Made by a program: the position numbers and the translations under genes. From an uncultured Clostridia bacterium (lineage in GTDB: Bacteria > Bacillota > Clostridia > Lachnospirales > Anaerotignaceae), in assembly GCA_902477755.1 (NCBI GenBank), contig CABSIK010000010.1:11871-75870 (forward strand): DNA of 64,000 nt, given 5' to 3'. The notes under the pieces are model-generated. The model did no database searches and was not told the DNA's origin. It saw nothing but the letters and a program-made list of their open reading frames with translations. This document shows positions 42,099 through 51,729 of this stretch, piece after piece (within the stretch, counting starts at the first letter, position 1; every line of letters starts with the position of its first letter).

Positions 42099-42386
42099 AT
42101 GAAACTTGCACCATTAGGAGATAAAGTTGTATTGAAACAGTTAGAAGCAGAAGAAACCACAAAATCCGGTTTGATTCTGACTTCTTCTTCTCAGGAAAAA
42201 CCCCAGGAAGCCATCGTTGTGGCTGTAGGCCCCGGCGGACTGGTTGGCGATGTAAATGTGGAAATGGTTCTGAAAGAAGGCGACCGCGTTATTTTCCCTA
42301 GATACGGCGCTACTCAGATCAAATTTGAAGGGGAAGAATATCTGGTAATGCGTCAGAATGATATTCTGGCAATTGTAAAAGACTGA
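42099..42386 (+). CDS. groES: Co-chaperonin GroES
   Basis: A 95-residue co-chaperonin that caps the GroEL cavity. It starts MKLAPLGDKVVLKQLEAEETTKSGLIL, includes the mobile loop, and has VVAVGPGG and VKEGDRVIFPRYG-type stretches (LKEGDRVIFPRYG). The ATG at 42099 follows AAGGAGG and the CIRCE element. An in-frame ATG at 42057 lies inside CIRCE and is not used. groEL follows after 38 bases. Confidence 0.97.
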   Translation: MKLAPLGDKVVLKQLEAEETTKSGLILTSSSQEKPQEAIVVAVGPGGLVGDVNVEMVLKEGDRVIFPRYGATQIKFEGEEYLVMRQNDILAIVKD

Positions 42387-42424
42387 TTTTAAAACTTCTC
42401 AAAATTTAGGAGGCGTTATAGAAT

Positions 42425-44056
42425 ATGGCAAAAGAAATTAAATACAGCACCGATGCAAGAAACGCAATGGCAGCCGGTGTTGACAAATTGGCAAATACCG
42501 TAAAGGTTACACTGGGCCCCAAAGGCCGCAACGTGGTTCTGGACAGAAAATTCACATCTCCTTTGATCACAAACGATGGTGTTACCATTGCAAAGGACAT
42601 TGAACTGGAAGATCCCTATGAAAACATGGGTGCTCAGCTGGTAAAAGAAGTTGCAACACAGACAAACGATGTAGCTGGTGACGGTACTACAACAGCAACT
42701 GTTCTTGCACAGGCTATGATTCAGGAAGGCCTGAAAAATATCGCTGCAGGCGCAAACGCTATTATCCTGAGAAAAGGTATGCAGAAAGCAACTGATGCAG
42801 CTGTAGCAGAAATCAAGAAAATGAGCCAGGCTGTTACCACAAAGAAACATATCGCAAACGTTGCAGCAATTTCCGCTGGTGACGAAGAAGTTGGTAACAT
42901 GATTGCTGACGCTATGGAAAAAGTAACAAACGATGGCGTTATTACTGTAGAAGAATCCAAAACAATGAAAACAGAACTGGATCTGGTTGAAGGTATGCAG
43001 TTCGATAAAGGTTATCTGTCCGCTTACATGTGCACAGATATGGATAAAATGGTAGCTGTTCTGGAAGATCCTTATATCCTGCTGACAGATAAGAAAATTT
43101 CCAACATTCAGGAACTGGTTCCCATTCTGGAACAGATCATGCAGACAGGCGGCAAAGTGCTGATCATTGCAGAAGATGTAGAAGGCGAAGCGCTGGCTAC
43201 ATTGGTACTGAACAAACTGAGAGGTACATTCACATGTGTTGCTGTCAAAGCTCCCGGCTATGGTGAAAGAAGAAAAGCACAGCTGGCTGATATCGCAGCA
43301 CTGACAGGTGCACAGGTGATCTCTGATGAACTGGGCATTGACCTGAAAGACGCAACTCTGGATATGCTGGGTCATGCAAAAACTGTTCGTGTAGAAAAAG
43401 ACCTGACCATCATTGCTGACGGTGCAGGCAGAAAAGATGAAATTGATGCTAGAATCATGCAGATCCGCAGAGGCATCGAAGAAACAGAATCCGATTTCGA
43501 CAGAGAAAAACTCCAGGAAAGACTGGCAAAACTGTGCGGCGGCGTAGCAGTGATCAAAGTTGGTGCAGCTACCGAAACAGAAATGAAAGAAAAGAAACTG
43601 CGTATGGAAGACGCCCTGGCAGCTACCAGAGCCGCTGTGGAAGAAGGTATCGTAGCTGGCGGCGGTACAGCCCTGATTCACGCAGTAGAAAAAGTAAAAG
43701 CTGCATGTGCTGACCTGACAGGCGATGAAAAAACAGGTGCTGACATCGTTGTGAAAGCACTGGAAGCTCCTCTGCGTCAGATTGTTGAAAACGCAGGTCT
43801 GGAAGGCTCCGTCATCGTAAACAAAGTAAAAGAAATGGCAGAAGGCGTTGGTTTCAATGCCCTGACAGAAGAATATGTGGAAATGGTAGACGCTGGTATT
43901 CTGGACCCTGCAAAAGTAACCAGAAGCGCACTGCAGAACGCAACTTCCGTTGCTTCCACATTCCTGACAACAGAAGCAGTTGTTGCAGAACTGCCTGCAA
44001 AAGCACCTGCTATGCCTGATGCTGGCATGGGCGGCGGTATGGGCGGTTACATGTAA
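42425..44056 (+). CDS. groEL: Chaperonin GroEL
   Basis: A 543-residue chaperonin of normal length. The ATP-binding GDGTTTATVLAQAM, the apical domain, and the equatorial signature AAVEEGIVAGGGTALIHAV are all present, and the tail ends in the Gly/Met-rich GGGMGGYM. AGGAGG lies before the ATG. It is in one CIRCE-controlled operon with groES. The terminator behind it is shared with the convergent gene at 44161. Confidence 0.98.
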   Translation: MAKEIKYSTDARNAMAAGVDKLANTVKVTLGPKGRNVVLDRKFTSPLITNDGVTIAKDIELEDPYENMGAQLVKEVATQTNDVAGDGTTTATVLAQAMIQEGLKNIAAGANAIILRKGMQKATDAAVAEIKKMSQAVTTKKHIANVAAISAGDEEVGNMIADAMEKVTNDGVITVEESKTMKTELDLVEGMQFDKGYLSAYMCTDMDKMVAVLEDPYILLTDKKISNIQELVPILEQIMQTGGKVLIIAEDVEGEALATLVLNKLRGTFTCVAVKAPGYGERRKAQLADIAALTGAQVISDELGIDLKDATLDMLGHAKTVRVEKDLTIIADGAGRKDEIDARIMQIRRGIEETESDFDREKLQERLAKLCGGVAVIKVGAATETEMKEKKLRMEDALAATRAAVEEGIVAGGGTALIHAVEKVKAACADLTGDEKTGADIVVKALEAPLRQIVENAGLEGSVIVNKVKEMAEGVGFNALTEEYVEMVDAGILDPAKVTRSALQNATSVASTFLTTEAVVAELPAKAPAMPDAGMGGGMGGYM

Positions 44057-44160
44057 ACCGAAATCCCTTTCATGCCTTGGTGCAGGGTTTCCTATGACGG
44101 ACTGTGACTTACAAAAAGCAATATACAGACATATTCAGAAACCTGCTCCAACTGTGGTAT

Positions 44161-44616
44161 TCAAAATAAAAAAGAAGCTGTTCCGCATGAATGCGGAACA
44201 GCTTCTTTTTGCGTAGAAATGATTGTTCCATCTTCAAATAGGATTTCTACATTGTCCATGGTTCTGTCGATTGTAATGTCTTTGATATCTAAGGAAGAAC
44301 TTGTTCCAACATACTTAAATCTGATGAATTGCGCATCATCACTAAGCCATTGGATCATTGCATTCGTTTCACCATAATAAGATCGAGGATACCATTGTAT
44401 TTTGAAGTCACCAACATAGGTGGCTCTTTCTGTGAACAACTCCTTTTTGATGGATCCATCTATAGAAATAGACGTTTCTTGGACTTCATCGTTGACAGTA
44501 TAAACAACTGCTTCCAGTTCTTTGTTTATGGGTATGGGGCGTTGCAAAATATAAATGATCGCTAAAATGATACATATACCGACGATAATAGCTCCTTTTA
44601 TTTTTTTAATTATCAT
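44161..44616 (-). CDS. Small membrane-anchored protein of unknown function
   Basis: A 151-residue protein with one N-terminal membrane span (IKGAIIVGICIILAIIYIL) and an extracytoplasmic beta-rich domain. No family was recognised. The ATG at 44616 has AAGGGGGC before it. The last ten codons and the stop lie inside the terminator hairpin at 44168-44210, so the C-terminal residues (HSCGTASFLF) are dictated by the hairpin. It is convergent with groEL and looks like a single-gene unit. Confidence 0.6.
   Translation of the reverse strand: MIIKKIKGAIIVGICIILAIIYILQRPIPINKELEAVVYTVNDEVQETSISIDGSIKKELFTERATYVGDFKIQWYPRSYYGETNAMIQWLSDDAQFIRFKYVGTSSSLDIKDITIDRTMDNVEILFEDGTIISTQKEAVPHSCGTASFLF
44168..44210. 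terminator. Bidirectional terminator of groEL, inside the convergent gene's 3' end
   Basis: GAAGCTGTTCCGC (44174-44186) and GCGGAACAGCTTC (44193-44205) form a perfect 13-base stem with a 6-base loop, with A and T runs on both sides. Confidence 0.9.
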
Positions 44617-44964
44617 AAGATGCCCCCTTTTTTGTTGTCTATGCAATTTCTATCAATACAATTCTAACATTTATTGGTAGCTGCTTCCAGCAGTGTCTGC
44701 AAAAAACAACCAACAAACTTTAGGCGGTAAGGCAGTCTTGTTTTTTTATTTAAGATGTTTTGTTTATAAATCTTATCCCGTTTAATATTCCTTAAAGAGC
44801 AGGGAAAAGGAGCATCTTGTCTGTTTCTTTTTTTGTGCAATCGTCTTTTTTGCACAAGGAGCAGGCTGTTGTTTTGGCTGGTTTTGTGTGGTCTGTTTTT
44901 TCGGATTGTGCTATACTATACCATAGCGAAATATTGATTTGAATACATAAAAGGGAGTGCAGAT
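44617..44964. other. Gene-free interval before ispG
   Basis: No gene was supported. A perfect inverted repeat TTGTGCAA (44833-44840) and TTGCACAA (44850-44857) is present. TATACT at 44912-44917 is a good -10 for ispG, but no -35 lies at the right distance. A 63-codon minus-strand frame at 44664-44855 has no ribosome site and basic random-like composition. Confidence 0.4.
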
Positions 44965-46014
44965 ATGCAGAGAACGCAGACTAGAACCGTACAGGTTGGC
45001 AATTTGAAATTGGGCGGCGGCAACCCTGTTGTCATTCAGTCCATGTGTAATACAGATACCAGAGATGTGGCAGCAACTGTGGCACAGATTCATGCTTTGG
45101 AAGCGGCTGGCTGTGAAATGGTACGTGTGGCAGTGCCTGATATGAAAGCGGCAGATGCCATTGGTGAAATCAAAAAGCAGATTCATATTCCTTTGGTGGC
45201 AGATATTCACTTTGATTATCGTCTGGCACTGCGTGTCATGGAGTTGGGCATTGATAAAGTTCGTATCAACCCCGGCAACATCGGCGATGAAGACCGCATC
45301 CGTCAGGTGGTGGAAATGGCGAAAGAAAAACATATCCCCATCCGCATTGGCGTAAACAGCGGCTCTTTGGAAAAAGAACTGGTGGAAAAATACGGCGGCG
45401 TAACTCCTCAGGGCTTGGTAGAAAGTGCCCTGAAACATGTGAAGATTCTGGAAAAATATGATTTCCATGATATTGTGGTTTCCATTAAGGCTTCTGATGT
45501 TCCTTTCTCTCTGGAAGCTTATCGGATTCTGTCCGAAAGCATTCCGTATCCCATCCATGTGGGAATTACAGAAGCAGGAACCGTTTATATCGGTACCATC
45601 AAATCCGCGGTAGGCATTGGTGCCATTTTGGCAATGGGCATCGGTGATACCATTCGTGTATCTTTGACTGGTGACCCTGTGGAAGAAGTGCGTGCAGCAA
45701 AAGAAATTCTGAAATGTCTGGGACTGCGGAAGTTCGGCATTGAGCTGATTTCCTGTCCTACTTGCGGCAGAACACAGATTGACCTGATTTCCATCGCAAA
45801 TGAAGTGGAACAGAAATGTGCCGCAATCAAAAAAGACATCAAAGTGGCTGTTATGGGCTGTGTAGTAAACGGCCCAGGCGAAGCAAAAGAAGCGGATATC
45901 GGTATTGCCGGCGGCAATGGTGTTGGTATCTTGTTCAAAAAAGGCGAACTCATCCGCAAAGTAGACGAAAGCCAACTGGTAGATGCTTTGATGGAAGAAA
46001 TTGATAAACTGTAA
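44965..46014 (+). CDS. ispG: 4-hydroxy-3-methylbut-2-en-1-yl diphosphate synthase IspG
   Basis: IspG (GcpE) is the [4Fe-4S] enzyme that converts MEcPP to HMBPP in the MEP isoprenoid pathway. The 349-residue protein has the TIM-barrel start RTQTRTVQVGNLKLGGGNPVV and the cluster cysteines in ISCPTCGRTQIDL (Cys264, Cys267) and GCVVNGPGEAKEADIG (Cys299). GGGAG precedes the ATG. Together with dxs and ispA it shows that the MEP route is used. polC follows after 27 bases. Confidence 0.96.
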   Translation: MQRTQTRTVQVGNLKLGGGNPVVIQSMCNTDTRDVAATVAQIHALEAAGCEMVRVAVPDMKAADAIGEIKKQIHIPLVADIHFDYRLALRVMELGIDKVRINPGNIGDEDRIRQVVEMAKEKHIPIRIGVNSGSLEKELVEKYGGVTPQGLVESALKHVKILEKYDFHDIVVSIKASDVPFSLEAYRILSESIPYPIHVGITEAGTVYIGTIKSAVGIGAILAMGIGDTIRVSLTGDPVEEVRAAKEILKCLGLRKFGIELISCPTCGRTQIDLISIANEVEQKCAAIKKDIKVAVMGCVVNGPGEAKEADIGIAGGNGVGILFKKGELIRKVDESQLVDALMEEIDKL

Positions 46015-46041
46015 TGAAAATAATCGGAAAGGAGGGGCGAT

Positions 46042-49000
46042 ATGACAGCGAAAAAATTCCCGCTGGTCTTTGATAAGGTTTCTCTTTCCGCCCCTTTGCA
46101 GGAAGTCTTTCGAGAAACGACGGTGCTTTCCCTGACTATCCACCGGAAGGAGCGGGAAATTGTAACAGAGATTGCGGCAGATGAAGTCATTCCGCCTTTG
46201 TATTGGGAAAAACTGCGAAAAGAAATGATGCAGCAGCTTCCTGGTGTGAAAGAAGTGCATATTTTCCCCAAATATCAGTTAATGGATAAAGAGCCAAAGG
46301 CAGTTCTGGCAGATTTCTGGGATACCATCCGCAGCCATGTGGCAGCCCAGAGCAAGGTTTGCAGCGGTGTTATTTCTGATGCAGATTGGGATTATCAGGA
46401 TGGGAAGATGCAGATTTTTGTAAAGCATAACATGGCTTACTATCTGTCCCAGAAAAAACTGGATGATGCTGTGGCAAAGCTGGTACAGGAAGAAACAGGA
46501 CTAGCCATGTCTGTGCAGTTCAAAAATGTCCAGAGCAGTGAGGAAGACCGCGCCCGTATGGAACAGGAACAGCGGACAAAAACAGAGGAACTCCTCCAGC
46601 AGATCGCTTCTGCTACACAGGCGGCGGAACAGGCGAAAGTTTCTGCGGAAGTGGGAGCAGTCAGCGAAGCTGTTTCCAGAGGCATCCTCTTTGGCAAGGA
46701 ATTTACTGGTACGCCTGTAAAGATTGTAGATACAAAAATCCCTGGGGAATCTGTCATTGTGGAAGGGAATATTTTCAATATCGAACCCAGAGAAATCAAA
46801 GGGGAAAAATACATTGTGTCCTTTGATATTACAGATAAGTCCGATTCCACAACGGTAAAATTCTTTGTGAAACGGTCTGTTTTTGACAACGAACTGAAAG
46901 ATAAAATTAAAAAAGACGCTTACCTCCGGGTGCAGGGGGAAGTACAGTTTGATAAATACGCCAAAGAAATCAATATCATGGCAAAAGCCATCATGACGGC
47001 ACAGGCGCCGCCGCCTCGTATGGATACGGCAGAGGAGAAACGTGTGGAACTCCATCTCCATACCCAGATGAGCAGTATGGACGGCGTAACACCTGTAAAA
47101 ACTTATATCAAACGCGCCATTGATTGGGGGCATAAAGCCATTGCCATCACTGACCATGGTGTGGTACAGGCATTTCCCGATGCCATGAATGCGGCAGATA
47201 AATCTGATTTGAAAGTCATTTATGGCGTGGAAGCTTATCTCATTGACGACTTGGGCAATGCGGTATTCTCCCCCAGAGGACAGAATCTGGATGATACCTA
47301 TGTGGTATTCGATATTGAAACCACAGGGCTTTCCAAAGAAAAAGAAATGATTACGGAAATTGGTGCTGTAAAGGTGGCAGACGGGAAAATCATTGACCGT
47401 TTCAGTACTTTTGTCAATCCCCAGCGTCCCATTTCTGCGGAAATCACAAAATTGACTGGTATTACTGACGATATGGTGAAAGATGCGCCTACCATCGAAA
47501 ATGTTCTGCCGGAATTTTTGAAATTCTGCGAAGATACGGTGCTGGTAGCCCATAATGCTTCTTTTGATACAGGTTTTATCCGTATTGCAGCGGAAAGAGC
47601 AGGTCTAGGGGAACTCCACCATACCATTGTGGATACTTTGGAACTGGCAAGAGCTTTGCTGCCGGAACTGAATAAGCACAAATTGGACATTGTTTGTGAA
47701 CACTTGGGTGTAACCCTCAATGGACACCACCGAGCTGTCAACGATGCAGAGGCAACAGCAGAAGTGTTCATCAAGTTTTTGGACATGCTGGCAGAAAAGA
47801 AGGTTTTCACTCTGGATGAAATCAATGTTCTTGCCAGCCGAACGGTGAATTATAAAAAACTTCGTGCTTACCATGCCATTATTCTGGTGAAGAATTATAC
47901 AGGTCTGCGGAATCTCTACGAACTGGTTTCCATGGCACACATTGATTATTTCTTTCGCCGTCCTAGAATCCCTAAGAGCAAATTCATGCAGATGCGGGAA
48001 GGCTTGATTTTGGGCAGTGCCTGCGAAGCAGGGGAATTGTATCGTGCTCTTTTGGATGGCGAACCGAAACAGCGTATTGAAGAACTGGTGCATTTCTATG
48101 ATTATCTGGAAATTCAGCCTTTGGGCAATAATAAATTTATGATTGACTCTCCCAGAGTGGAAAACATTCACTCCATGGAAGATATTAAAAACATGAACAG
48201 AAAAATTGTGGAACTGGGTGAAACTTACGGAAAGCCCGTTGTGGCAACTTGCGACGTGCATTTCATTGACCCTGATGATGCAGCATACCGTAAAATCATC
48301 ATGGCAGCAGAAGGCTTCCCTGATGCGGACAACCAGCCACCCTTATATTTCAGAACAACTGATGAAATGTTGGCAGAATTTGATTATCTGGGCGAAGAAA
48401 AGGCAAGGGAGGTTGTCATTACCAACACCAATCTCATTGCCGACCAAATTGAAAAGATTAAGCCCATTCCTGATGAAACATTCCCTCCAAAAATCGAGGG
48501 TGCTGATGAACAGCTGCGGCAGATTTGTATGGATAAGGCACATTCCATTTACGGTGACCCTTTGCCGCCACTGGTGCAGGAGCGTTTGGAAACAGAACTG
48601 AATTCCATCATCAGCAACGGCTATGCGGTGCTTTATATCATTGCCCAGAAGCTGGTATGGAAATCCGTTGCGGACGGGTATCTGGTTGGCTCTCGTGGTT
48701 CCGTAGGTTCTTCTTTTGCGGCAAATATGGCAGGGATTACGGAAGTAAACTCTTTGCCTCCTCATTATGTTTGCCCGAATTGCAAATATTCCGACTTTGA
48801 TTCGGAACTGGTGAAATCCTTTGCCATGGAAGAAGCCAGCGGATGTGACATGCCTGATATGAACTGCCCCAAATGCGGCACATTGATGCATAAAGATGGG
48901 CATGATATTCCATTCCAGACATTCTTGGGATTTGAAGGGGATAAAGAACCGGATATTGACTTGAACTTTTCCGGGGAATATCAGCAGACAGCCCATGCCT

Positions 49001-50373
49001 ATACGGAAGAATTGTTTGGTGTAGGACATGTGTTCAAAGCTGGTACCATTGGTACCTTGGCAGATAAAACTGCCTATGGCTTTGTAAAAAAATACTTTGA
49101 TGAACGGGAAATCACTGCCCATAATGCGGAAATTACCCGTCTGATGAATGGGTGTACTGGTGTAAAGAGAACTACAGGGCAGCATCCCGGCGGTCTGATG
49201 GTTGTACCCAGTGACCATAATATTTATGAATTTTGCCCCATTCAGCGTCCGGCAAATGATGTGAATTCCACAGTCACAACCACACATTTTGACTATCATT
49301 CTATCAGTGGTCGTTTGCTGAAATTAGACTTACTGGGGCACGACGATCCCACCGTCATCCGTATGCTTTACGACTTGACGGGCGTCAATCCCCAGACGGT
49401 ACCTTTGGGGGATCAGGCAACCATGTCCCTTTTTGAATCACCGGAAGCGTTAGGCGTTACAGCGGAGGACATTGGATGTGAAACAGGGACTTTGGGTATT
49501 CCTGAGTTTGGTACAAAATTTGTACGCGGTATGCTGCTGGATACGAAACCGAAAACTTTCGCGGACTTGCTTCGTATTTCCGGTCTGTCCCATGGTACAG
49601 ACGTATGGCTGGGCAATGCCCAGACCCTTATCGAAAATGGCACGATCACCCTGAAGGAAACTATTTCCACTCGTGACAGTATCATGATTTACCTTATCAA
49701 TAAAGGTGTGGATAAAAAGAAATCCTTTAAGATCATGGAAAAAGTCAGAAAGGGGAAAGGATTGACAGATGAGGACATTGCGGATATGAAGGCGGCAAAT
49801 GTGCCGGATTGGTACATTGAATCCTGCCAGAAAATCAAGTATATGTTCCCGAAAGCCCATGCGGCGGCCTATGTGATGATGGCTTTCCGTATTGCGTATT
49901 TTAAAATTAATTATCCAAAGGCATATTACGCAACATACTTCACGGTGCGTGCCTGTGATGATTTTGACTATAGCTGTATGTGCAAGGGCATGGACGTTGC
50001 CAAAGCTGCCATGCGTGAAATTCATGCCAAAGGTATGGAGGCAACGGCAAAAGATAAGGCGAAAATGACGGTTCTGGAATTGATCGTGGAATTTTATGCC
50101 CGTGGCTTCAAATTTCTGCCCATTGACCTCTATAAATCAGACTCCAGAAAATTCATTGTGACAGAGGAAGGGCTGATTCCGCCTTTCAACTCCTTGCAGG
50201 GGCTTGGTACCAATGCGGCACAGAGCATTGTGGATGGCAGAGTGGCAGGGGAATTCCATACCATTGAGGAACTGAAAGAACGCACCTCTTTGGGGCGTTC
50301 CCTCATTGATCTGCTGAAAGAAAACGGCGTTTTGAATGGCATTCCCGAAACCAATCAGCTGAGCCTGTTCTAA
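46042..50373 (+). CDS. polC: DNA polymerase III alpha subunit, PolC type
   Basis: PolC is the leading replicative polymerase of low-GC Gram-positives. The 1443-residue product has the expected domain order. An N-terminal domain and OB fold occupy residues 1-320, and a PHP domain starts RVELHLHTQMSSMDG (near 333). The proofreading DEDDh exonuclease inserted in it has VVFDIETTGLS near 420 and VAHNASFDTGFI near 505. PHP resumes and ends in a zinc-binding module (CPNCKYSDFD near 910, CPKCG). Catalytic acids lie in PDIDLNFSGEYQ (near 969). The C-terminal part ends LNGIPETNQLSLF, the beta-clamp binding motif. AAAGGAGGGG lies before the ATG. Confidence 0.97.
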   Translation: MTAKKFPLVFDKVSLSAPLQEVFRETTVLSLTIHRKEREIVTEIAADEVIPPLYWEKLRKEMMQQLPGVKEVHIFPKYQLMDKEPKAVLADFWDTIRSHVAAQSKVCSGVISDADWDYQDGKMQIFVKHNMAYYLSQKKLDDAVAKLVQEETGLAMSVQFKNVQSSEEDRARMEQEQRTKTEELLQQIASATQAAEQAKVSAEVGAVSEAVSRGILFGKEFTGTPVKIVDTKIPGESVIVEGNIFNIEPREIKGEKYIVSFDITDKSDSTTVKFFVKRSVFDNELKDKIKKDAYLRVQGEVQFDKYAKEINIMAKAIMTAQAPPPRMDTAEEKRVELHLHTQMSSMDGVTPVKTYIKRAIDWGHKAIAITDHGVVQAFPDAMNAADKSDLKVIYGVEAYLIDDLGNAVFSPRGQNLDDTYVVFDIETTGLSKEKEMITEIGAVKVADGKIIDRFSTFVNPQRPISAEITKLTGITDDMVKDAPTIENVLPEFLKFCEDTVLVAHNASFDTGFIRIAAERAGLGELHHTIVDTLELARALLPELNKHKLDIVCEHLGVTLNGHHRAVNDAEATAEVFIKFLDMLAEKKVFTLDEINVLASRTVNYKKLRAYHAIILVKNYTGLRNLYELVSMAHIDYFFRRPRIPKSKFMQMREGLILGSACEAGELYRALLDGEPKQRIEELVHFYDYLEIQPLGNNKFMIDSPRVENIHSMEDIKNMNRKIVELGETYGKPVVATCDVHFIDPDDAAYRKIIMAAEGFPDADNQPPLYFRTTDEMLAEFDYLGEEKAREVVITNTNLIADQIEKIKPIPDETFPPKIEGADEQLRQICMDKAHSIYGDPLPPLVQERLETELNSIISNGYAVLYIIAQKLVWKSVADGYLVGSRGSVGSSFAANMAGITEVNSLPPHYVCPNCKYSDFDSELVKSFAMEEASGCDMPDMNCPKCGTLMHKDGHDIPFQTFLGFEGDKEPDIDLNFSGEYQQTAHAYTEELFGVGHVFKAGTIGTLADKTAYGFVKKYFDEREITAHNAEITRLMNGCTGVKRTTGQHPGGLMVVPSDHNIYEFCPIQRPANDVNSTVTTTHFDYHSISGRLLKLDLLGHDDPTVIRMLYDLTGVNPQTVPLGDQATMSLFESPEALGVTAEDIGCETGTLGIPEFGTKFVRGMLLDTKPKTFADLLRISGLSHGTDVWLGNAQTLIENGTITLKETISTRDSIMIYLINKGVDKKKSFKIMEKVRKGKGLTDEDIADMKAANVPDWYIESCQKIKYMFPKAHAAAYVMMAFRIAYFKINYPKAYYATYFTVRACDDFDYSCMCKGMDVAKAAMREIHAKGMEATAKDKAKMTVLELIVEFYARGFKFLPIDLYKSDSRKFIVTEEGLIPPFNSLQGLGTNAAQSIVDGRVAGEFHTIEELKERTSLGRSLIDLLKENGVLNGIPETNQLSLF

Positions 50374-50384
50374 GGGGGAATTAT

Positions 50385-50603
50385 ATGAATTGCCCGAAAT
50401 GCGGAAAAGAAATGGAAAAAGGATGGATCAACAGTGCAAGAGAAGTGATCTATACTCGTAAACTGAAAAAGTGGTTCATCGAAGCTTCAAAAATCGGTGA
50501 TATTTCTTTGACGACCCATAATATGACATGCCCCAGATGTGAAGCTTATGTGTGCCGAGATTGTCGGTGGGTCATTGTACCCTATGAGGACGAAAATCAA
50601 TAA
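50385..50603 (+). CDS. Zinc-ribbon protein (DUF6487-like)
   Basis: A 72-residue protein with two metal-binding Cys pairs, CPKCG at the N-terminus and CPRCEAYVCRDC near the C-terminus, the usual build of small zinc ribbons. Starts like this (MNCPKCGKEMEKGW) are frequent in clostridial PF20097-type proteins. Function unknown; probably DNA, RNA or protein binding. AAGGGGG precedes the ATG, 11 bases after polC, so it is cotranscribed with polC and ends at a terminator. Confidence 0.75.
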   Translation: MNCPKCGKEMEKGWINSAREVIYTRKLKKWFIEASKIGDISLTTHNMTCPRCEAYVCRDCRWVIVPYEDENQ

Positions 50604-50611
50604 ATATAAAG

Positions 50612-50655
50612 AAAAAGCGACAAATCTTACAAGAAACGTAAGATTGTCGCTTTTT
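50612..50655 (+). terminator. Terminator of the ispG-polC unit
   Basis: AAAAAGCGACAAATCTTAC (50612-50630) pairs with GTAAGATTGTCGCTTTTT (50638-50655), a long symmetric stem. Confidence 0.88.
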
Positions 50656-50733
50656 GATTGTATTTTTAGGAAAACTTTAGTATGCTGAGAAAAAGGGCGT
50701 TTTTGGTAATTTGCAAGAATGGGGGGATGGTGT

Positions 50734-51585
50734 GTGAAAAAGAGGATTTTTTTGCTTTGTTGTGTGGTGGGCATTATGATGCCCACAGCGGCGTATGGAC
50801 AGGATGTTCCCGTAACAACTGCGGCAGTGGAGCAGTCGAATATGTATGAAGGAACCATTGTACAACTTAGAAATAACACAGGGCGCTGTTATTATTTGAC
50901 ACAGCCAGCGGCAGTAGCGGATTTTCTGACAGAATGGAAAAATGCCTGGCTGACAGGAAAGCCGACAGAACGATCCCTTGGATTTGACAGTTACGGATTT
51001 TATGTGCTTTCTGATGAACAGGCAGACAATCAGGATGTACAGTATGTGGTGTATCCAAACCAGAATATCCTTTCCAGAATCACTTACACAAAAGACAGAA
51101 TTTCGGGCAGAATCACAGATATTCAATCAGAAGATCTGGAGGTTCCAGCAGAAAGAATGCAAAATTTTGTGACAAAGCTGGAGACCATTGAGAAAACATA
51201 TCATCCATACGATGGGCTTTACATCCAAGGGGTAGGAGCAGCTTCCGTGAATTATGCGGATATCAACAAACTGGGAATGGCATTGAATCATTATCTGCAT
51301 GTTTTCCAGAACGCGTTTATTGATGCCAATGGTACCTTACAGATATCTCTGGAGGACTGGAATACCATTTTTGTCACCCAGTATGGAAATACAAAAAATT
51401 TGACTTGCCAGAATGGCATTATCAAAAACAATTATTTTTCCACAAACATTTCCTGTGAGACTATCAATGGAAAAGTTTATATTCCTCTGCGGGAAGCAGT
51501 AAACCATTTCGGGCATTTCTCTATGGAATGGGATAAACAAATGCGGAAAGCGGTCATTGAGGATAAAGGTTTTTCCGTAGCGTAA
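50734..51585 (+). CDS. Exported protein with copper amine oxidase N-terminal-like domain
   Basis: A 283-residue secreted or surface protein. The signal peptide is KKRIFLLCCVVGIMMPTAAYG, cleaved before QD. The C-terminal 50 residues (CETINGKVYIPLREAVNHFGHFSMEWDKQMRKAVIED) match the Cu_amine_oxidN1 stalk-like repeat common on clostridial surface proteins. No enzymatic copper site is present. The middle region (about 30-220) was not recognised. The start is GTG at 50734, seven bases after GGGGGG. It lies between two terminators and seems to be its own transcription unit. Confidence 0.75.
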   Translation: MKKRIFLLCCVVGIMMPTAAYGQDVPVTTAAVEQSNMYEGTIVQLRNNTGRCYYLTQPAAVADFLTEWKNAWLTGKPTERSLGFDSYGFYVLSDEQADNQDVQYVVYPNQNILSRITYTKDRISGRITDIQSEDLEVPAERMQNFVTKLETIEKTYHPYDGLYIQGVGAASVNYADINKLGMALNHYLHVFQNAFIDANGTLQISLEDWNTIFVTQYGNTKNLTCQNGIIKNNYFSTNISCETINGKVYIPLREAVNHFGHFSMEWDKQMRKAVIEDKGFSVA

Positions 51586-51680
51586 ATGGATGCGGAGGGC
51601 TTTCCTATGGTATCTTCACATTTTTGCTGACGTTGACAGAAGGCTTCGGATAGAGATACATCCATCAAAACAAACAATCA

Positions 51681-51716
51681 AAAAGGCACGAAATTCTTTG
51701 AAATTTCGTGCCTTTT
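51681..51716. terminator. Bidirectional terminator
   Basis: AAAAGGCACGAAATT (51681-51695) pairs with AAATTTCGTGCCTTTT (51701-51716). It serves the + strand gene ending at 51585 and the minus strand MATE gene ending at 51730. Confidence 0.85.
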
Positions 51717-51729
51717 ATCTTTCCTATAT

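Noticed and set aside
42416..43681. 421-codon open frame on the minus strand
   Set aside because: Antisense shadow of groEL, caused by its codon bias; no ribosome site or motif.
44664..44855. 63-codon minus-strand frame before ispG
   Set aside because: No ribosome site, and composition is random-like.
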